A stretch of 64,000 nucleotides of DNA from Pseudarthrobacter sp. AL07 (GCF_029960665.1 NZ_JASBRB010000005.1:124001-188000); one strand, 5' to 3'; counted from the stretch's first letter, positions 15,983-26,229 are shown. Notes: a model not told the origin generated them from the letters alone. Made by a program: numbers and translations.

Positions 15983-16498
15983 CTAGTCCACCCAGACGGT
16001 GGGTTCGCTGGTGTCAGCGGCGAGCTGGCCAAACTCCCACTCGTGGGTCCCGGTGTTGGCGGCGTAGGGGAGGACCGCGGCGAAAACTGATCCATCGCGA
16101 TGTTCAGCAGCTACATGGATGGCATCTGTATCCTCCTCGATCAAGAGGATGTCGCAGACAATAGCGGCCGCGCGGAAATCAGCCCGGTTCTGCCGAAGCA
16201 GCTCGGTGAGGTCGCTGATCATCGTGTCCGCGTCGAAGTCAGCGTCGGAGCCGTCCTGGGCATCAGCCGGGGTAACGGCCACGAGGCGGACTTCGCCGTC
16301 GTTCTCCACCACCAGTGCGAATGGCAGGAAGCCGCCATTTCGCTCAAGCTGTTCCTGGGCTGCGCCGACGCCAGTGCCCAGCAGGTTTTCCAGGTCCGTG
16401 GCCGAGGCCTCCGGAACGGAATTCCGCCACGAAGCCACCGCCACCGGGCCGTCGGTTTCCATGGCTTCGCGGGCCACTTCCGGCTTAGCGCCTGACAT
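15983..16498 (-). CDS. Conserved hypothetical protein
   Basis: A 171-residue acidic, soluble protein that I do not recognise. It is rich in Asp and Glu, with alternating strands and helices and no signal peptide or membrane segment. Its start overlaps the end of the phosphohexomutase gene by 14 bases and it ends 17 bases before nsrR. It therefore probably shares a transcript with the mutase. No catalytic motif stands out. Confidence 0.75.
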   Translation of the reverse strand: MSGAKPEVAREAMETDGPVAVASWRNSVPEASATDLENLLGTGVGAAQEQLERNGGFLPFALVVENDGEVRLVAVTPADAQDGSDADFDADTMISDLTELLRQNRADFRAAAIVCDILLIEEDTDAIHVAAEHRDGSVFAAVLPYAANTGTHEWEFGQLAADTSEPTVWVD

Positions 16499-17903
16499 TG
16501 GAGAGCACGCGGTCGCGGACGCGTTCCATCGTGGACCGGTCCGTTGCTTCCACGTTCAGGCGGAGGAATGGTTCCGTGTTGGACGGGCGCAGGTTGAACC
16601 AGAAGCTGCCGTCATTTGCGGTGAAGGTGCTGCCGTCCATGGTGTCCACGGTGATGTCCTCGGCGGCAAAGTCGGTGCGGACGCGCTCAACGGCGCCGGC
16701 CTTGTCCTCGATTTCGGAGTTGATCTCACCGGAGGAGACATACGGCTCGTACTCGCGGCCGAGCTCGGACAGCGGTCCGTCCTGCTCCCCGAGGGCAGCG
16801 AGCACGTGCATTGCTGCGAGCATCCCGGTGTCTGCGTTCCAGAAGTCGCGGAAGTAGAAGTGGGCAGAGTGCTCGCCGCCGAACACGGCACCTTCCTCGG
16901 CCATGACTGCCTTGATGAACGAGTGGCCCACGCGCGTGCGGACGGCGCGGCCGCCGTCGTGCGCTACCAGTTCCGGCACCGCACGGGAGGTGAGCAGATT
17001 GTGGATGACCGTGGGCGTCGCCTCGCCCTGGGCCTTGGCGCGGGCGATTTCGCGGCGTGCCACCATACCGGTGACGGCCGACGGCGAGACGGGCTCGCCC
17101 TTTTCGTCGATGACGAAGCAGCGGTCGGCGTCGCCATCGAATGCCAGGCCGAGATCGGCACCGTGCTCAACAACGGCGGCCTGCAGGTCGCGGAGGTTCT
17201 CCGGCTCGAGGGGGTTGGCTGGGTGGTTCGGGAAGGAACCATCCAGCTCGAAGTACAGGGGGATGATATCGAACGGCAGTTTCGGCAGGAGGGCGTCGCC
17301 CAGCACCGCCGGAGTGGTGAGGCCGGCCATGCCGTTGCCTGCGTCGACAACTACCTTGAGCGGCCGGGACGCGGAGAGGTCCACCAGCTGGCGTAGGTAC
17401 TCGGAGTAGTCCTTCAGGACGTCGTGGACGCCGATCAGGCCGCGCGCGGGGGCCGCCGGGATGGAGCCTTCGTTGAGGTACTGCTCAGCGAGTGCCTGGA
17501 TCTCTTTGAGGCCTGATTCGGAGGAGATGGGCTGCGCGCCGGCCTTCGACATCTTGATGCCGTTGTATTCGGCAGGGTTGTGGCTGGCGGTGAACGTGGC
17601 GCCGGCGGCGTTGAGCGAACCGCAGGCGAAGTAGAGCTCATCGGTGGAGATCAAGTCAAGGAGCTTGACGTCGGCTCCGCGGGTGGCCGCACCGTCGGCG
17701 AAAGCCTTGGCGAACTCGGGCGAGGAGGGACGCATATCGCCGCCCACCAGGATCGTCTGTCCTGCCAGTTCCAGGACATCAACGAACGCGGCGCCCACGG
17801 CTTCGACGATTTCCGCGGTGATGGATTCGCCCACGATGCCCCGGACGTCGTAGGCCTTGAAGGATGCCGAGAGGTCAAAAGTCTTTGTCTGTTCGCTAGT
17901 CAC
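16485..17903 (-). CDS. manB: Phosphomannomutase/phosphoglucomutase
   Basis: A 472-residue member of the alpha-D-phosphohexomutase family, which interconverts hexose 1- and 6-phosphates and supplies precursors for cell-wall and exopolysaccharide sugars. It has all the signature motifs: the catalytic phosphoserine loop TASHNP, the metal-binding loop DGDADRC, the sugar-recognition loop GEHSAHFYF and the C-terminal phosphate-binding loop SNTEPFLR. The length is typical. It is divergent from the RecQ gene. The specificity (mannose or glucose) cannot be decided from sequence. Confidence 0.94.
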   Translation of the reverse strand: MTSEQTKTFDLSASFKAYDVRGIVGESITAEIVEAVGAAFVDVLELAGQTILVGGDMRPSSPEFAKAFADGAATRGADVKLLDLISTDELYFACGSLNAAGATFTASHNPAEYNGIKMSKAGAQPISSESGLKEIQALAEQYLNEGSIPAAPARGLIGVHDVLKDYSEYLRQLVDLSASRPLKVVVDAGNGMAGLTTPAVLGDALLPKLPFDIIPLYFELDGSFPNHPANPLEPENLRDLQAAVVEHGADLGLAFDGDADRCFVIDEKGEPVSPSAVTGMVARREIARAKAQGEATPTVIHNLLTSRAVPELVAHDGGRAVRTRVGHSFIKAVMAEEGAVFGGEHSAHFYFRDFWNADTGMLAAMHVLAALGEQDGPLSELGREYEPYVSSGEINSEIEDKAGAVERVRTDFAAEDITVDTMDGSTFTANDGSFWFNLRPSNTEPFLRLNVEATDRSTMERVRDRVLSNVRR

Positions 17904-17999
17904 GGGTCTTATCTTACGTGGACCCGCGGACCTTCCCGGTTGTCCACATACGGAGGTCCCGGCTTTATGGGTGTCGGTGCGGGCTGGGATACTGAATCA

Positions 18000-20180
18000 A
18001 TGGTCGATACCCAGAACGCCGTCCTTCTTTCCGCTTCCCCTGACTCACCGTCCGCCACAAAAAGCCAGGCTTTGGAGGTTCTCCGCGAACTTGTGGGGCA
18101 TCCGGAGGCGGATTTTCACGACGGACAGTTTGAGGCCATTAAAGCGCTGGTCGACGGCGGCCGGCGGGCTTTGGTGGTCCAGCGTACCGGTTGGGGAAAA
18201 TCGGCGGTGTACTTTGTGGCGTCCCTGCTGCTCCGGCGCCGCGGGGCAGGCCCTACGCTGATAGTTTCGCCGTTGCTCGCCTTGATGCGGGACCAGGTTG
18301 CTGCCGCCGCCCGCGCCGGAGTGCGTGCTGTGGCCATCAACTCGGCGAACCAGCTGGAATGGGACACCGTCCGGGAACAGCTCGCCGCCGATGAAGTCGA
18401 CGTGCTGCTGGTGTCCCCGGAACGGCTCACCAACCCGTCCTTCCGTGAAAACCAGCTGCCGGAGCTCATCCGGCGGACGGGTCTGCTGGTGATTGACGAG
18501 GCACACTGTATTTCGGACTGGGGCCACGATTTCCGGCCGGACTACCGCCGGATCGCTGATCTGATCACCCAGCTGCCGGAGTCCGTTCCTGTCCTGGCCA
18601 CCACTGCCACAGCGAACTCGCGCGTGGTCCACGACATCGAGGAACAGCTTGGCGCGGGCGTCCTCACCATCCGCGGAACCCTGGGCCGTGATTCCCTGCG
18701 GCTGGGCGTCCTCACACTCCCAAATTCCCGCGAACGGCTGGGCTGGCTCCTGACGCACCTGGCCGACCTGCCCGGCAGCGGCATCATCTACACGCTGACA
18801 GTGTCCGCCGCGGAGGACACCGCCCGGCTTCTCGCCGAAGCCGGGCACACCGTACAGGCCTACACCGGCAGGACCGATCCCGCTGACCGGGAGCGAGCAG
18901 AGCAGATGCTCAAGGACAACCAGGTTAAGGCGCTGGTGGCCACCTCGGCGCTCGGCATGGGCTTCGACAAACCGGACCTTGGCTTCGTCGTCCACCTCGG
19001 GGCACCGTCCTCCCCGGTGGCGTACTACCAGCAGGTGGGCCGTGCGGGCCGTGGCGCGGCGAACGCAGACGTGCTGTTGCTGCCAGGTTCTGAAGACCGG
19101 GATATCTGGCAGTACTTCGCCACCGCCTCCATGCCCTCGGAGGAAAAAGCCACAGCGGTGCTGACAGCGTTGGCTGACGCCGGAACTGCCGTGTCAACGG
19201 TGGCTTTGGAGGCCCGGGTTGACCTCCGCCGCACCCCGCTGGAGCTGCTGCTGAAGGTCCTGGCCGTGGATGGCGCCGTGGAACGTGTCGGCGGCGGGTG
19301 GCGTTCCACCGGCCAGCCCTGGATCTACGACGCCGAGCGTTACCGCCGAATCGCCGAGGCCCGGGTGGACGAGCAGGACTCCATGGTGATCTACCAGGAC
19401 ACCGCCGGGTGCCGGATGGAATACATCACCTCGGTCCTCGATGACGAGACCGCGCACCCCTGCGGGAAGTGCGATAACTGCGCAGGCCGCTGGTTCCGGG
19501 CTGACATCGCCGCGGACGCCACGGCGGCGGCCGGCCAGACCCTCACCCGCGCCGGCGGCGTCCTGGAGGCACGGCTGCAGTGGCCCAGCGGCATGGACCG
19601 CCTGGGCGTTCCAGTCAAGGGCAAGATCAAGCCCGATGAGGGACTGTCTGATGGCCGCGTGCTGGCAAGGCTGACTGATCTCGGCTGGGGCGGGGCGCTG
19701 CGGGAACTCTTCGCTGCCGGCGCCGCGGACCGTCCAGTGGACCCGGCCATGCTGCAGGCCTGTGTCCAGGTCCTGCGGGAATGGGCTACCGGTGACGGCC
19801 GGAACCCGGGCTGGAGCGGTGCAGGACGGCCGGCCGCAATCGTCAGCATGCCCTCCCGCAGCAAGCCTGAACTGGTCCGGTCCCTCGCCCAGGGAATTTC
19901 GGAAATCGGCCGGATTCCTTACCTTGGCGAGCTGGCCCTGGGCCACGGCGGACCCACTGGAAGCCGCGGCGGCAACAGCGCCTACCGGCTCGCGGGCGTC
20001 TGGGACCGCGTGGTGGTGGGGCCGGAGTTGGAGGCGGCCATGGCATCACTCCGGGGCCAGGGCGTGATGCTGATTGACGATCTCGTGGACAGCCGGTGGA
20101 CCGTTACCGTTGCTGGACGTGCCCTGCGCCAGGCGGGGGCTGGGGCTGTTCTTCCGCTGGTGCTTGCCCAGGCCGGCTGA
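18000..20180 (+). CDS. recQ: RecQ-family ATP-dependent DNA helicase
   Basis: A superfamily 2 helicase of about 726 residues. Motif I is QRTGWGKSAVYF, motif II is VIDEAHCISDWGHDFRPDYR and motif VI is QQVGRAGRG. A zinc-binding segment (CGKCDNCAGRW) follows at the RecQ-specific position. The C-terminal third is a family-specific extension without an obvious HRDC domain. I chose the ATG at 18000; the frame is open further upstream but overlaps the divergent mutase gene. It probably unwinds duplex DNA during recombination and repair. Its 3' end overlaps the convergent MFS gene by 77 bases. Confidence 0.93.
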   Translation: MVDTQNAVLLSASPDSPSATKSQALEVLRELVGHPEADFHDGQFEAIKALVDGGRRALVVQRTGWGKSAVYFVASLLLRRRGAGPTLIVSPLLALMRDQVAAAARAGVRAVAINSANQLEWDTVREQLAADEVDVLLVSPERLTNPSFRENQLPELIRRTGLLVIDEAHCISDWGHDFRPDYRRIADLITQLPESVPVLATTATANSRVVHDIEEQLGAGVLTIRGTLGRDSLRLGVLTLPNSRERLGWLLTHLADLPGSGIIYTLTVSAAEDTARLLAEAGHTVQAYTGRTDPADRERAEQMLKDNQVKALVATSALGMGFDKPDLGFVVHLGAPSSPVAYYQQVGRAGRGAANADVLLLPGSEDRDIWQYFATASMPSEEKATAVLTALADAGTAVSTVALEARVDLRRTPLELLLKVLAVDGAVERVGGGWRSTGQPWIYDAERYRRIAEARVDEQDSMVIYQDTAGCRMEYITSVLDDETAHPCGKCDNCAGRWFRADIAADATAAAGQTLTRAGGVLEARLQWPSGMDRLGVPVKGKIKPDEGLSDGRVLARLTDLGWGGALRELFAAGAADRPVDPAMLQACVQVLREWATGDGRNPGWSGAGRPAAIVSMPSRSKPELVRSLAQGISEIGRIPYLGELALGHGGPTGSRGGNSAYRLAGVWDRVVVGPELEAAMASLRGQGVMLIDDLVDSRWTVTVAGRALRQAGAGAVLPLVLAQAG

Positions 20181-21585
20181 CCTCGGCGCCAGCCTGCCGG
20201 TGCAGTGACAGGCTGTCCGCCGTACTCAAGAGCATCAGGACGGCCATGGTGAGGAAGGCCCCGCGGAAGGGTCCGGCGTGATCGGCGGGGAAGGCCCCCG
20301 CGCCGTCGAAAATCCGGATCAGCAGGGCGCCAACAGCGATGCCGGCCCCTGCGGCGAGCTGCACCAGGGTCGCCGACACGGAATTGGCCGACGTCAGCTG
20401 GGCGGGCGCGATGTCCGCGTACTGCACTGAAGCGTAGGCGGAGAAGCCGATGGAGCGGAAGGCCCCGCTGCAGACCAGCAAGGCGAAAATCAGGGCCTGC
20501 GGTGTATCCGGAGTGAGCAGGGCGCACAGTGCGAAGGTCACCGCCGAGGCCAGGGAGCCGAAGACCAGCATGGCCCGGAAACCGAAACGTCGGATCAGCG
20601 GCGTGGTGGCCGGCTTGATGCCGATGTTGCCGATGAACACGGCCGCCACCATGATTCCTGCGTGCAGGGGCGACCAGCCGAAGCCGGTCTGGAACATAAG
20701 CGGCAGGAGGAACGGCACCGAACTGATGGTCAGGCGGTAGACAAACCCGCCGGTAGCCATGGCCCGGAATGTGCGTGTTGCAAAAACACTGAGGTCGAAC
20801 AGCGGATTTTTGGCCCGCCTCATCCACACTACGGCCGCAATGAGGGCAAACCCGCCTGCAGCGGCGCTCAATGCAGCCCATGGACCGTTGGGGTGTGCGG
20901 TGGCCAGTTCCAAGCCAACCACCAGTGCGCCCACGCCGGTTGTGGTCAGGAGCAGGCCCAGCCAGTCGAGCCGGCGGGTGCTGTCTCCTGCGCCGGTTGG
21001 AACCAGCTTCAGTGCGGCGATGAAGGCGGCCGCGCCCAGCGGGAGATTGATGAGGAAGATCCAGTGCCACGACAGGTAGGTTGTCAAGGCGCCGCCCACC
21101 AGCGGCGCCAGTACGGGCGCCAGCAACGCGGGCCACACCAGGAAGGCTGTGGCGCGCAGGAGTTCCGACTTGGGTGTGCCGCGCAGTACGAGGAGGGTGC
21201 CGACAGGAACCATCATGGCCCCGCCGGCGCCCTGCAGGATCCGGCTCAGCGTCAGCACGGTCAGGTCGGGGCTGACGGCGCAGGCCAACGAGGCGAGCGT
21301 AAAGAGGGCAATTGCGACGCAGAATACTTTTCGCGCCCCTGCGCGTTCAGCAAGCCAGCCGCTGAGCGGGATGCCCATGGCCACGGTCATGAGGTAGGCC
21401 GTCATGGTGATGTTTACGTCCGCGGCCGGAACGTTAAGGTCGCTGGCGATGTTGGGTATGGCAGTGGTCAGGATGGTGCCGTCCAGGAACTCCATGAAGA
21501 ACGTGGCAGCCACCAGTAGCGCCAGGCGGGGATTCCACGCCGGGCTTGTGCTGGTTTCCGCGCCCGAGGAATTGCTTGCTGCCAT
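20104..21585 (-). CDS. MFS drug/metabolite exporter, EmrB/QacA (DHA2) type
   Basis: A 493-residue transporter with about 14 hydrophobic segments. It has the DHA2 signatures LDGTILTTAIPNIASDL in helix 1, PLSGWLAERAGARKVF in loop 2-3 and RILQGAGGAMMVPVG in helices 4-5. It likely exports small molecules by proton antiport. I chose the ATG at 21585 (MAASNSSGAET). The frame continues upstream into the tRNA-Ser terminator region with low-complexity Pro/Gly residues, which is not credible. The gene ends inside the 3' end of the convergent RecQ gene. Confidence 0.93.
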   Translation of the reverse strand: MAASNSSGAETSTSPAWNPRLALLVAATFFMEFLDGTILTTAIPNIASDLNVPAADVNITMTAYLMTVAMGIPLSGWLAERAGARKVFCVAIALFTLASLACAVSPDLTVLTLSRILQGAGGAMMVPVGTLLVLRGTPKSELLRATAFLVWPALLAPVLAPLVGGALTTYLSWHWIFLINLPLGAAAFIAALKLVPTGAGDSTRRLDWLGLLLTTTGVGALVVGLELATAHPNGPWAALSAAAGGFALIAAVVWMRRAKNPLFDLSVFATRTFRAMATGGFVYRLTISSVPFLLPLMFQTGFGWSPLHAGIMVAAVFIGNIGIKPATTPLIRRFGFRAMLVFGSLASAVTFALCALLTPDTPQALIFALLVCSGAFRSIGFSAYASVQYADIAPAQLTSANSVSATLVQLAAGAGIAVGALLIRIFDGAGAFPADHAGPFRGAFLTMAVLMLLSTADSLSLHRQAGAEVSRPGQAPAEEQPQPPPGAGHVQQR

Positions 21586-21648
21586 CCCACTATCCTGCCA
21601 CCGCCGCCCCGGCTGGAGCCCCACACCCGGCTCCCGCCCCGGGAACGC

Positions 21649-21675
21649 AAAAGGCCCCGGTCCAGGACCGGGGCC
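21649..21675 (-). terminator. Intrinsic terminator of tRNA-Ser(GCT)
   Basis: The stem GGCCCCGG/CCGGGGCC, extended by TCC/GGA at the loop, is followed on the minus strand by four T residues. It lies 5 bases beyond the tRNA-Ser 3' end. Confidence 0.88.
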
Positions 21676-21680
21676 AAACG

Positions 21681-21768
21681 CGGAGACGGGGGGATTTGAA
21701 CCCCCGGTGGAGTTGTGCCCCACACTTCATTAGCAGTGAAGCCCATTCGGCCGCTCTGGCACGTCTCC
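21681..21768 (-). tRNA. tRNA-Ser(GCT)
   Basis: A class II tRNA on the minus strand with acceptor stem GGAGACG/CGTCTCC. The anticodon stem-loop contains GCT. A long variable arm is typical of serine tRNAs, and the T-arm contains GGTTCAAATCC. It is about 88 bases long with discriminator G. Confidence 0.96.
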
Positions 21769-21903
21769 AATGGCTATTACTAGCCCACCAAGGATACGCA
21801 GAACGGGGCACGCAGTGCAAAACGGCCGCCGAACGCCTGGCTCAGCCCTGGCGCCCTGCCCCACGGGATGCCTTGCGCCGGGCCCAGGAACAGTGCCCTA
21901 CGG

Positions 21904-24174
21904 TCATCCGCCTGCCAGCGTCCGCCATAGGAAGTGCTGGCTGCGGGCCTGGAGCGCGGCGGCCTGCCGGTTGTCCGATGCTCCGGCGTGGCCGCCCTCC
22001 AGCGCCTCGTGGAACCAGACATTCGGGATGCCCATCGCCTGCATCCGGGCAGCCATCTTGCGGGCCTGGACCGGCCCCACCCTGTCATCCGACGTGGCCG
22101 TCCAGATGAATGTTTCGGGGTACTCCACGCCGTCCTTGAGCAGGTGGTACGGCGAGAAAGTCTTGATGTACTCCCACTCCGCCGCCACGTCCGGGTCGCC
22201 GTATTCGGCGATCCAGGAGTGCCCGGCGGAGAGCCGCGTGTAGCGCCTCATGTCCAGCAGCGGAACGCCGCAGGAGATAGCTCCGAAAAGCTCCGGGTAA
22301 GTCGTGAGCATGTTGCCCACCAGCAGCCCGCCGTTGGACCCGCCCACGCAGCCAAGCCGCTCGCGGGAGGTGACGCCGCGGTGGACGAGGTGCTGTGCCA
22401 CGGCGGCAAAGTCCTCGAAGGCGCGGTGCCGGTTTTCCTTCAGCGCGGCCCGGTGCCAGGACGGCCCGTATTCGCCGCCGCCGCGGATGTTGGCCACCAC
22501 GTAGACACCGCCGCGGGAGTGCGCTGCCTCGCCGGGCCCGCCGGAAGTGGCGGTACGGCGCTCCAGCCACGCCCTGCCGACGGTTCCGCTGTACGCAGGG
22601 GTCCGGGAAACCTCAAAGCCGCCGTAGCCGGAGAGCTGCGTCGGGTTCTGCCCGTCCAGGACCAAGTCCCGAGATGCCACCTGGAAGTACGGGACCCGGG
22701 TGCCGTCCGCGGACACGGCGAAGTGCTGCTGCACCTCGTACTGGTCGTCGTCAAAGAACGACGGCGACGCCTTCACTTCCGCATGATGGCTCACCACACC
22801 AGTGGTCGCCACAGCAGCGGTCACCTCACCAGTGCTGCTGGAACCGGCGCGCTCCAGCGTTCCGCGCATCAGTGTGCTGGGAGTGGTGAAGCCGGTGGCG
22901 ACCAACCAGAAATCGTCGCCGGCACCGCCGTCGGCCGGTCCTTCGTCTTCGTCGTCCACAGCGTAGGCGTTGACGTCGTGCAGCGGCGGGCAGGCGTCAA
23001 GCAGCGAGGAAGCCCAGGCGCCCCCGCTGGCCGTGGACCCGCTGGTCGCGTCGCCGGCGGACGCTGCGCCCGGTGCGGAGGGATCCAGCACCCGGATTTC
23101 GGACGAGACGTCCCGCAGCAGGTTCAGCAGCAGGAAATTCCGGGTCCAGCTCCACGACTGCAGCGACGTGTGCGCAGCCGGGGCAAAAAGCACCAAGAGC
23201 TCCCGCGACCCGGCAAGGTAGTCCTCGAACTTCGCCGCCAACAAGGAACCGGCGGGGTACGTCGTGCCGGCCAGGGACCAGTCCTGCTGCGGCCGGAACA
23301 GGAGCCACTCCCGGTGCGCGCTGAGGTTCACATCTGTCGGCGCATCAATCTCGAGCCAGGCGTCATCCCAGCGGATGAACGTGCTGCGGTTGTAGAAGTC
23401 GATGTAGTCCACGGCGAACGTGCGCTCGAAGCCGGGAGTGGAATCGTGCGCCACCACGGCCATCATGTGGTCCTCCGGCACCTCAAAAAGCCGGGCAGCC
23501 GTGGAGAGGGCTTCGCCGCGCCGCAGCGTGACAGCCGTCCGGGCGTAGGAGGATGCGGTCCGCGGCAGGTTCCCGGCCGTAGAGGCGACCAGCAGTGTGT
23601 CCACGTCCAGCCACGAGACGTTTCCCTTCGCCGTCGGCAGGTCAAAACCGCCGCTGGCCGGGTCAACGAACGTGCGGGTCCCGACGTCGAACTCGCGGTA
23701 ACGGTTGGCGTCGCCGCCGTCGGGGGAGAGAGCCAGCAGGGCCAGGCGGTATGGTTCGCCGGCGGCAGGGCGCAGGAACGTGGCGCCGTGGAAGACCCAC
23801 TCCTCACCTTCAGCGGCGGCGAGGGCGTCCACATCCAGCAGGACATCCCAGTCGGGGGAGTCCGTCAGGTAGCGTTCCCAGGTGGTGCGGCGCCACAGCC
23901 CCTTCGGGTTCGCCTGGTCCTTCCAGAAGTTGTAGTACCACTCGCCGCGTTTGCCTACCATGGCGATCCGGTCCGTGGAGTCCAGCACCTCCAGGATGCT
24001 TCCTTCCAGTCCTGCGTAATCGGCGTCCTCCAGGAGGTCCTCGGTGCGTGCGTTCTGTTCGCAGACCCAGGCAAGCGGTGCCTCGCCGTAGATTTCCTCC
24101 AGCCAGACGTTCTCATCTGTGGGTTCGGGGGCGGACGATGGACCGGGCGCTTGATCAGCTGCAGTGGTGGTCAT
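21904..24174 (-). CDS. Prolyl oligopeptidase family serine peptidase (S9A)
   Basis: A 756-residue cytoplasmic peptidase. A long N-terminal seven-bladed propeller-like region is followed by an alpha/beta-hydrolase domain. The catalytic Ser is in GGSNGGLLVGNML, the Asp in TSDDRVGP and the His in EGGHAGASDN. The family cleaves short proline-containing peptides. The frame stays open far upstream, but homology-like sequence begins with DENVWLEEIYGE. I therefore take the ATG at 24174; an ATG at 24183 is also possible. It is divergent from the FAD/NAD(P) gene and downstream of no operon partner. Confidence 0.92.
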   Translation of the reverse strand: MTTTAADQAPGPSSAPEPTDENVWLEEIYGEAPLAWVCEQNARTEDLLEDADYAGLEGSILEVLDSTDRIAMVGKRGEWYYNFWKDQANPKGLWRRTTWERYLTDSPDWDVLLDVDALAAAEGEEWVFHGATFLRPAAGEPYRLALLALSPDGGDANRYREFDVGTRTFVDPASGGFDLPTAKGNVSWLDVDTLLVASTAGNLPRTASSYARTAVTLRRGEALSTAARLFEVPEDHMMAVVAHDSTPGFERTFAVDYIDFYNRSTFIRWDDAWLEIDAPTDVNLSAHREWLLFRPQQDWSLAGTTYPAGSLLAAKFEDYLAGSRELLVLFAPAAHTSLQSWSWTRNFLLLNLLRDVSSEIRVLDPSAPGAASAGDATSGSTASGGAWASSLLDACPPLHDVNAYAVDDEDEGPADGGAGDDFWLVATGFTTPSTLMRGTLERAGSSSTGEVTAAVATTGVVSHHAEVKASPSFFDDDQYEVQQHFAVSADGTRVPYFQVASRDLVLDGQNPTQLSGYGGFEVSRTPAYSGTVGRAWLERRTATSGGPGEAAHSRGGVYVVANIRGGGEYGPSWHRAALKENRHRAFEDFAAVAQHLVHRGVTSRERLGCVGGSNGGLLVGNMLTTYPELFGAISCGVPLLDMRRYTRLSAGHSWIAEYGDPDVAAEWEYIKTFSPYHLLKDGVEYPETFIWTATSDDRVGPVQARKMAARMQAMGIPNVWFHEALEGGHAGASDNRQAAALQARSQHFLWRTLAGG

Positions 24175-24249
24175 GCGCCCCATCCAAACAACAATTTCGC
24201 GCCGCAGGCAAGTCAAGTGCCTGTAGCGCATGCCGATACTCTGGATGCC

Positions 24250-26229
24250 GTGGGTAAATCGAAGAGCATCCGGACAGCCATCATCGGCGCCGGACCCCGG
24301 GGAACCAGCGTCCTGGAGCGCCTGCTCGCACACGCGGCGGCACACGCCGCTGCCCACCCCGGCCCCGCAGCCCTCCATATCGACGTCATCGACCCCTATC
24401 CGGCAGGTCCGGGGCATGTCTGGCAGCCGGGCCAGTCCCGGCTGTATCTCATGAACACCCCGTCCTTCTATCCGACGGTTATTCCGCAGGACCCCCGGAT
24501 GGCTCCGCCCGTCGCGGGCACCACGTTCGACCACTGGCGAGCCCGCCAGCAGCGTGAGCCGATGCCTGCCCTGACGTTGGACGAGCGGTCCGAACTGGCT
24601 GCGTTGGGATCGCGGGACTTCCCCAGCCGGGCACTCTACGGCCGCTACCTGCGCTGCACGCTGGACGAGTTGACGGCAAAACTGCCCGACGGCGTCACCG
24701 TCAGTTTCCACGAAACCACCGCCGTGTCGGTGCGCCCTTCAGACCACGGAACAGCGGGGACGCCGGGGGAGGCAATCCCAAATACCGGAACGTTCGACGT
24801 CGGACTCGGCGGCGGAGGTTCGCTCACGGTCGATTCCGTGGTGCTGGCCTTGGGGCACCTTGCGTCCCGGCTGAACCCTGAGCAGCGCGAACTCCAGGCA
24901 TCGGCCGCACAGCTGGGCCTGAGCTACTTTCCGCCTGCGGTCCCGGCGGACGTCGACTGGGCCGCGGTTCCGCCCGGCGAACCGGTTCTGGTCCGGGGTA
25001 TGGGGCTGAACTTTTTCGACGTGATGGGCCAGCTCACGGAGGGCCGCGGCGGAAAGTTCATCGACGCCGGGACCCGGCTTGACTATCAGCCTTCCGGCCA
25101 CGAGCCCCGGATCATTGCCGGCTCCCGCCGCGGCGTCCCGTACCGGGCCAAGGCGGCGCTGGCCGGCTACTACCCGGCGTCGGTCACCCTGCGGTACCTG
25201 ACCGAGGCCGCGCTGGAGCGGTTCGCGGCCACCGGGATCCGCCCGGGGTTCGACCACGATCTCTGGCCCCTTCTGCACCGCGACACACTCTGGGCCTACT
25301 ACTCCACCCTGGTGCGCTCGCAGCCGGCGGCCGTCCCCGACGCATCCGCGTTCCTGGCCGCGCTGGATGAGGCGCTGCGCCCGCATGCCCACAGCGCCGT
25401 CAACTGGGAGGCCGCGGTGGAGAGCGTCCTGGCCGTGCACGTTGGGCCGCGGCACCGGCTGGATCTGCGGGGACTCGCTTCTCCCCTGGCGGGCAGGTCC
25501 TTCGGATCGCGCGCTGAACTGGATGCCGCCGTCGTCGAGTACCTGCTCGATGACGCCCGCCGGTCCGCCCTCGGCGAGGAGGATCCGGTGAAGATGGCCA
25601 TCGGCGCTCTGCATCACGGGCGCGCGGTGCTGAAAACGGCAGTGGCCGACGGCGGTATCACCGATGAGTCCTGGGTGGCCGGCCTGCGTGGCTGGTTCGA
25701 GTCGTTTGTGGAGGGCCTGGCCAGTGGGCCGCCTGCGCTGCGCGCTGAACAGCTGGCCGCCCTGGCGCGCGCCGGCGTGGTCAGCTTTGTGGGGCCAGAC
25801 CCCCGGTTCAGCGTGGACCGACGGACTGGCCGCTTTGCCGCCGTCTCACCCTGGGTGAGCGGTCCGCCGGTGGCGGCGAAGACCATGGTGGAGGCCCTCG
25901 CGCCGGCCAACCGCGTGTCCGCGAACGATTCACCGCTGCTGGAACAGCTCCTCGCGGACGGGATGGTGCGGCCCCGGCTGATGATGACGGCGGAAGGCGC
26001 GCCGGTGCAGGCCACCGGGCTCGACGTTGCGCCGCACCCGTACCGGCCGCTGGCGGCCAGCGGCTCGGTCGCGGATGGCTTGTTTGTGCTGGGCCTGCAG
26101 CTGTCTGCCACCCAGTGGGGCACGGCCATTGCCGCGGAAGCGCTCCAGCCTGGCGGCCCCACGTACGCCAGCGGGCAGCGGACCCTCCGCGACGCCGACG
26201 AAATCGCGCAGGCGATCCTCGGACAGTGA
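24250..26229 (+). CDS. FAD/NAD(P)-binding protein, lysine N6-hydroxylase-like fold
   Basis: A protein of about 659 residues that begins with a dinucleotide-binding fold, AIIGAGPRGTSVLERLL, typical of the FAD-NAD(P)-binding (PF13454-type) family. A second glycine-rich strand, VLVRGMGLNFFDVMG, lies near residue 260. The family is related to flavin monooxygenases, but the substrate is unknown. I chose the GTG at 24250, a few residues before the fold. The frame is open for a further 2.3 kb upstream, but that stretch is antisense to the peptidase gene. Confidence 0.85.
   Translation: MGKSKSIRTAIIGAGPRGTSVLERLLAHAAAHAAAHPGPAALHIDVIDPYPAGPGHVWQPGQSRLYLMNTPSFYPTVIPQDPRMAPPVAGTTFDHWRARQQREPMPALTLDERSELAALGSRDFPSRALYGRYLRCTLDELTAKLPDGVTVSFHETTAVSVRPSDHGTAGTPGEAIPNTGTFDVGLGGGGSLTVDSVVLALGHLASRLNPEQRELQASAAQLGLSYFPPAVPADVDWAAVPPGEPVLVRGMGLNFFDVMGQLTEGRGGKFIDAGTRLDYQPSGHEPRIIAGSRRGVPYRAKAALAGYYPASVTLRYLTEAALERFAATGIRPGFDHDLWPLLHRDTLWAYYSTLVRSQPAAVPDASAFLAALDEALRPHAHSAVNWEAAVESVLAVHVGPRHRLDLRGLASPLAGRSFGSRAELDAAVVEYLLDDARRSALGEEDPVKMAIGALHHGRAVLKTAVADGGITDESWVAGLRGWFESFVEGLASGPPALRAEQLAALARAGVVSFVGPDPRFSVDRRTGRFAAVSPWVSGPPVAAKTMVEALAPANRVSANDSPLLEQLLADGMVRPRLMMTAEGAPVQATGLDVAPHPYRPLAASGSVADGLFVLGLQLSATQWGTAIAAEALQPGGPTYASGQRTLRDADEIAQAILGQ

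Noticed and set aside
21934..24249. Upstream part of a very long open frame that continues into the FAD/NAD(P) protein
   Set aside because: It is antisense to the prolyl oligopeptidase gene, has no motif and arises from high-GC codon structure. The gene starts at 24250.
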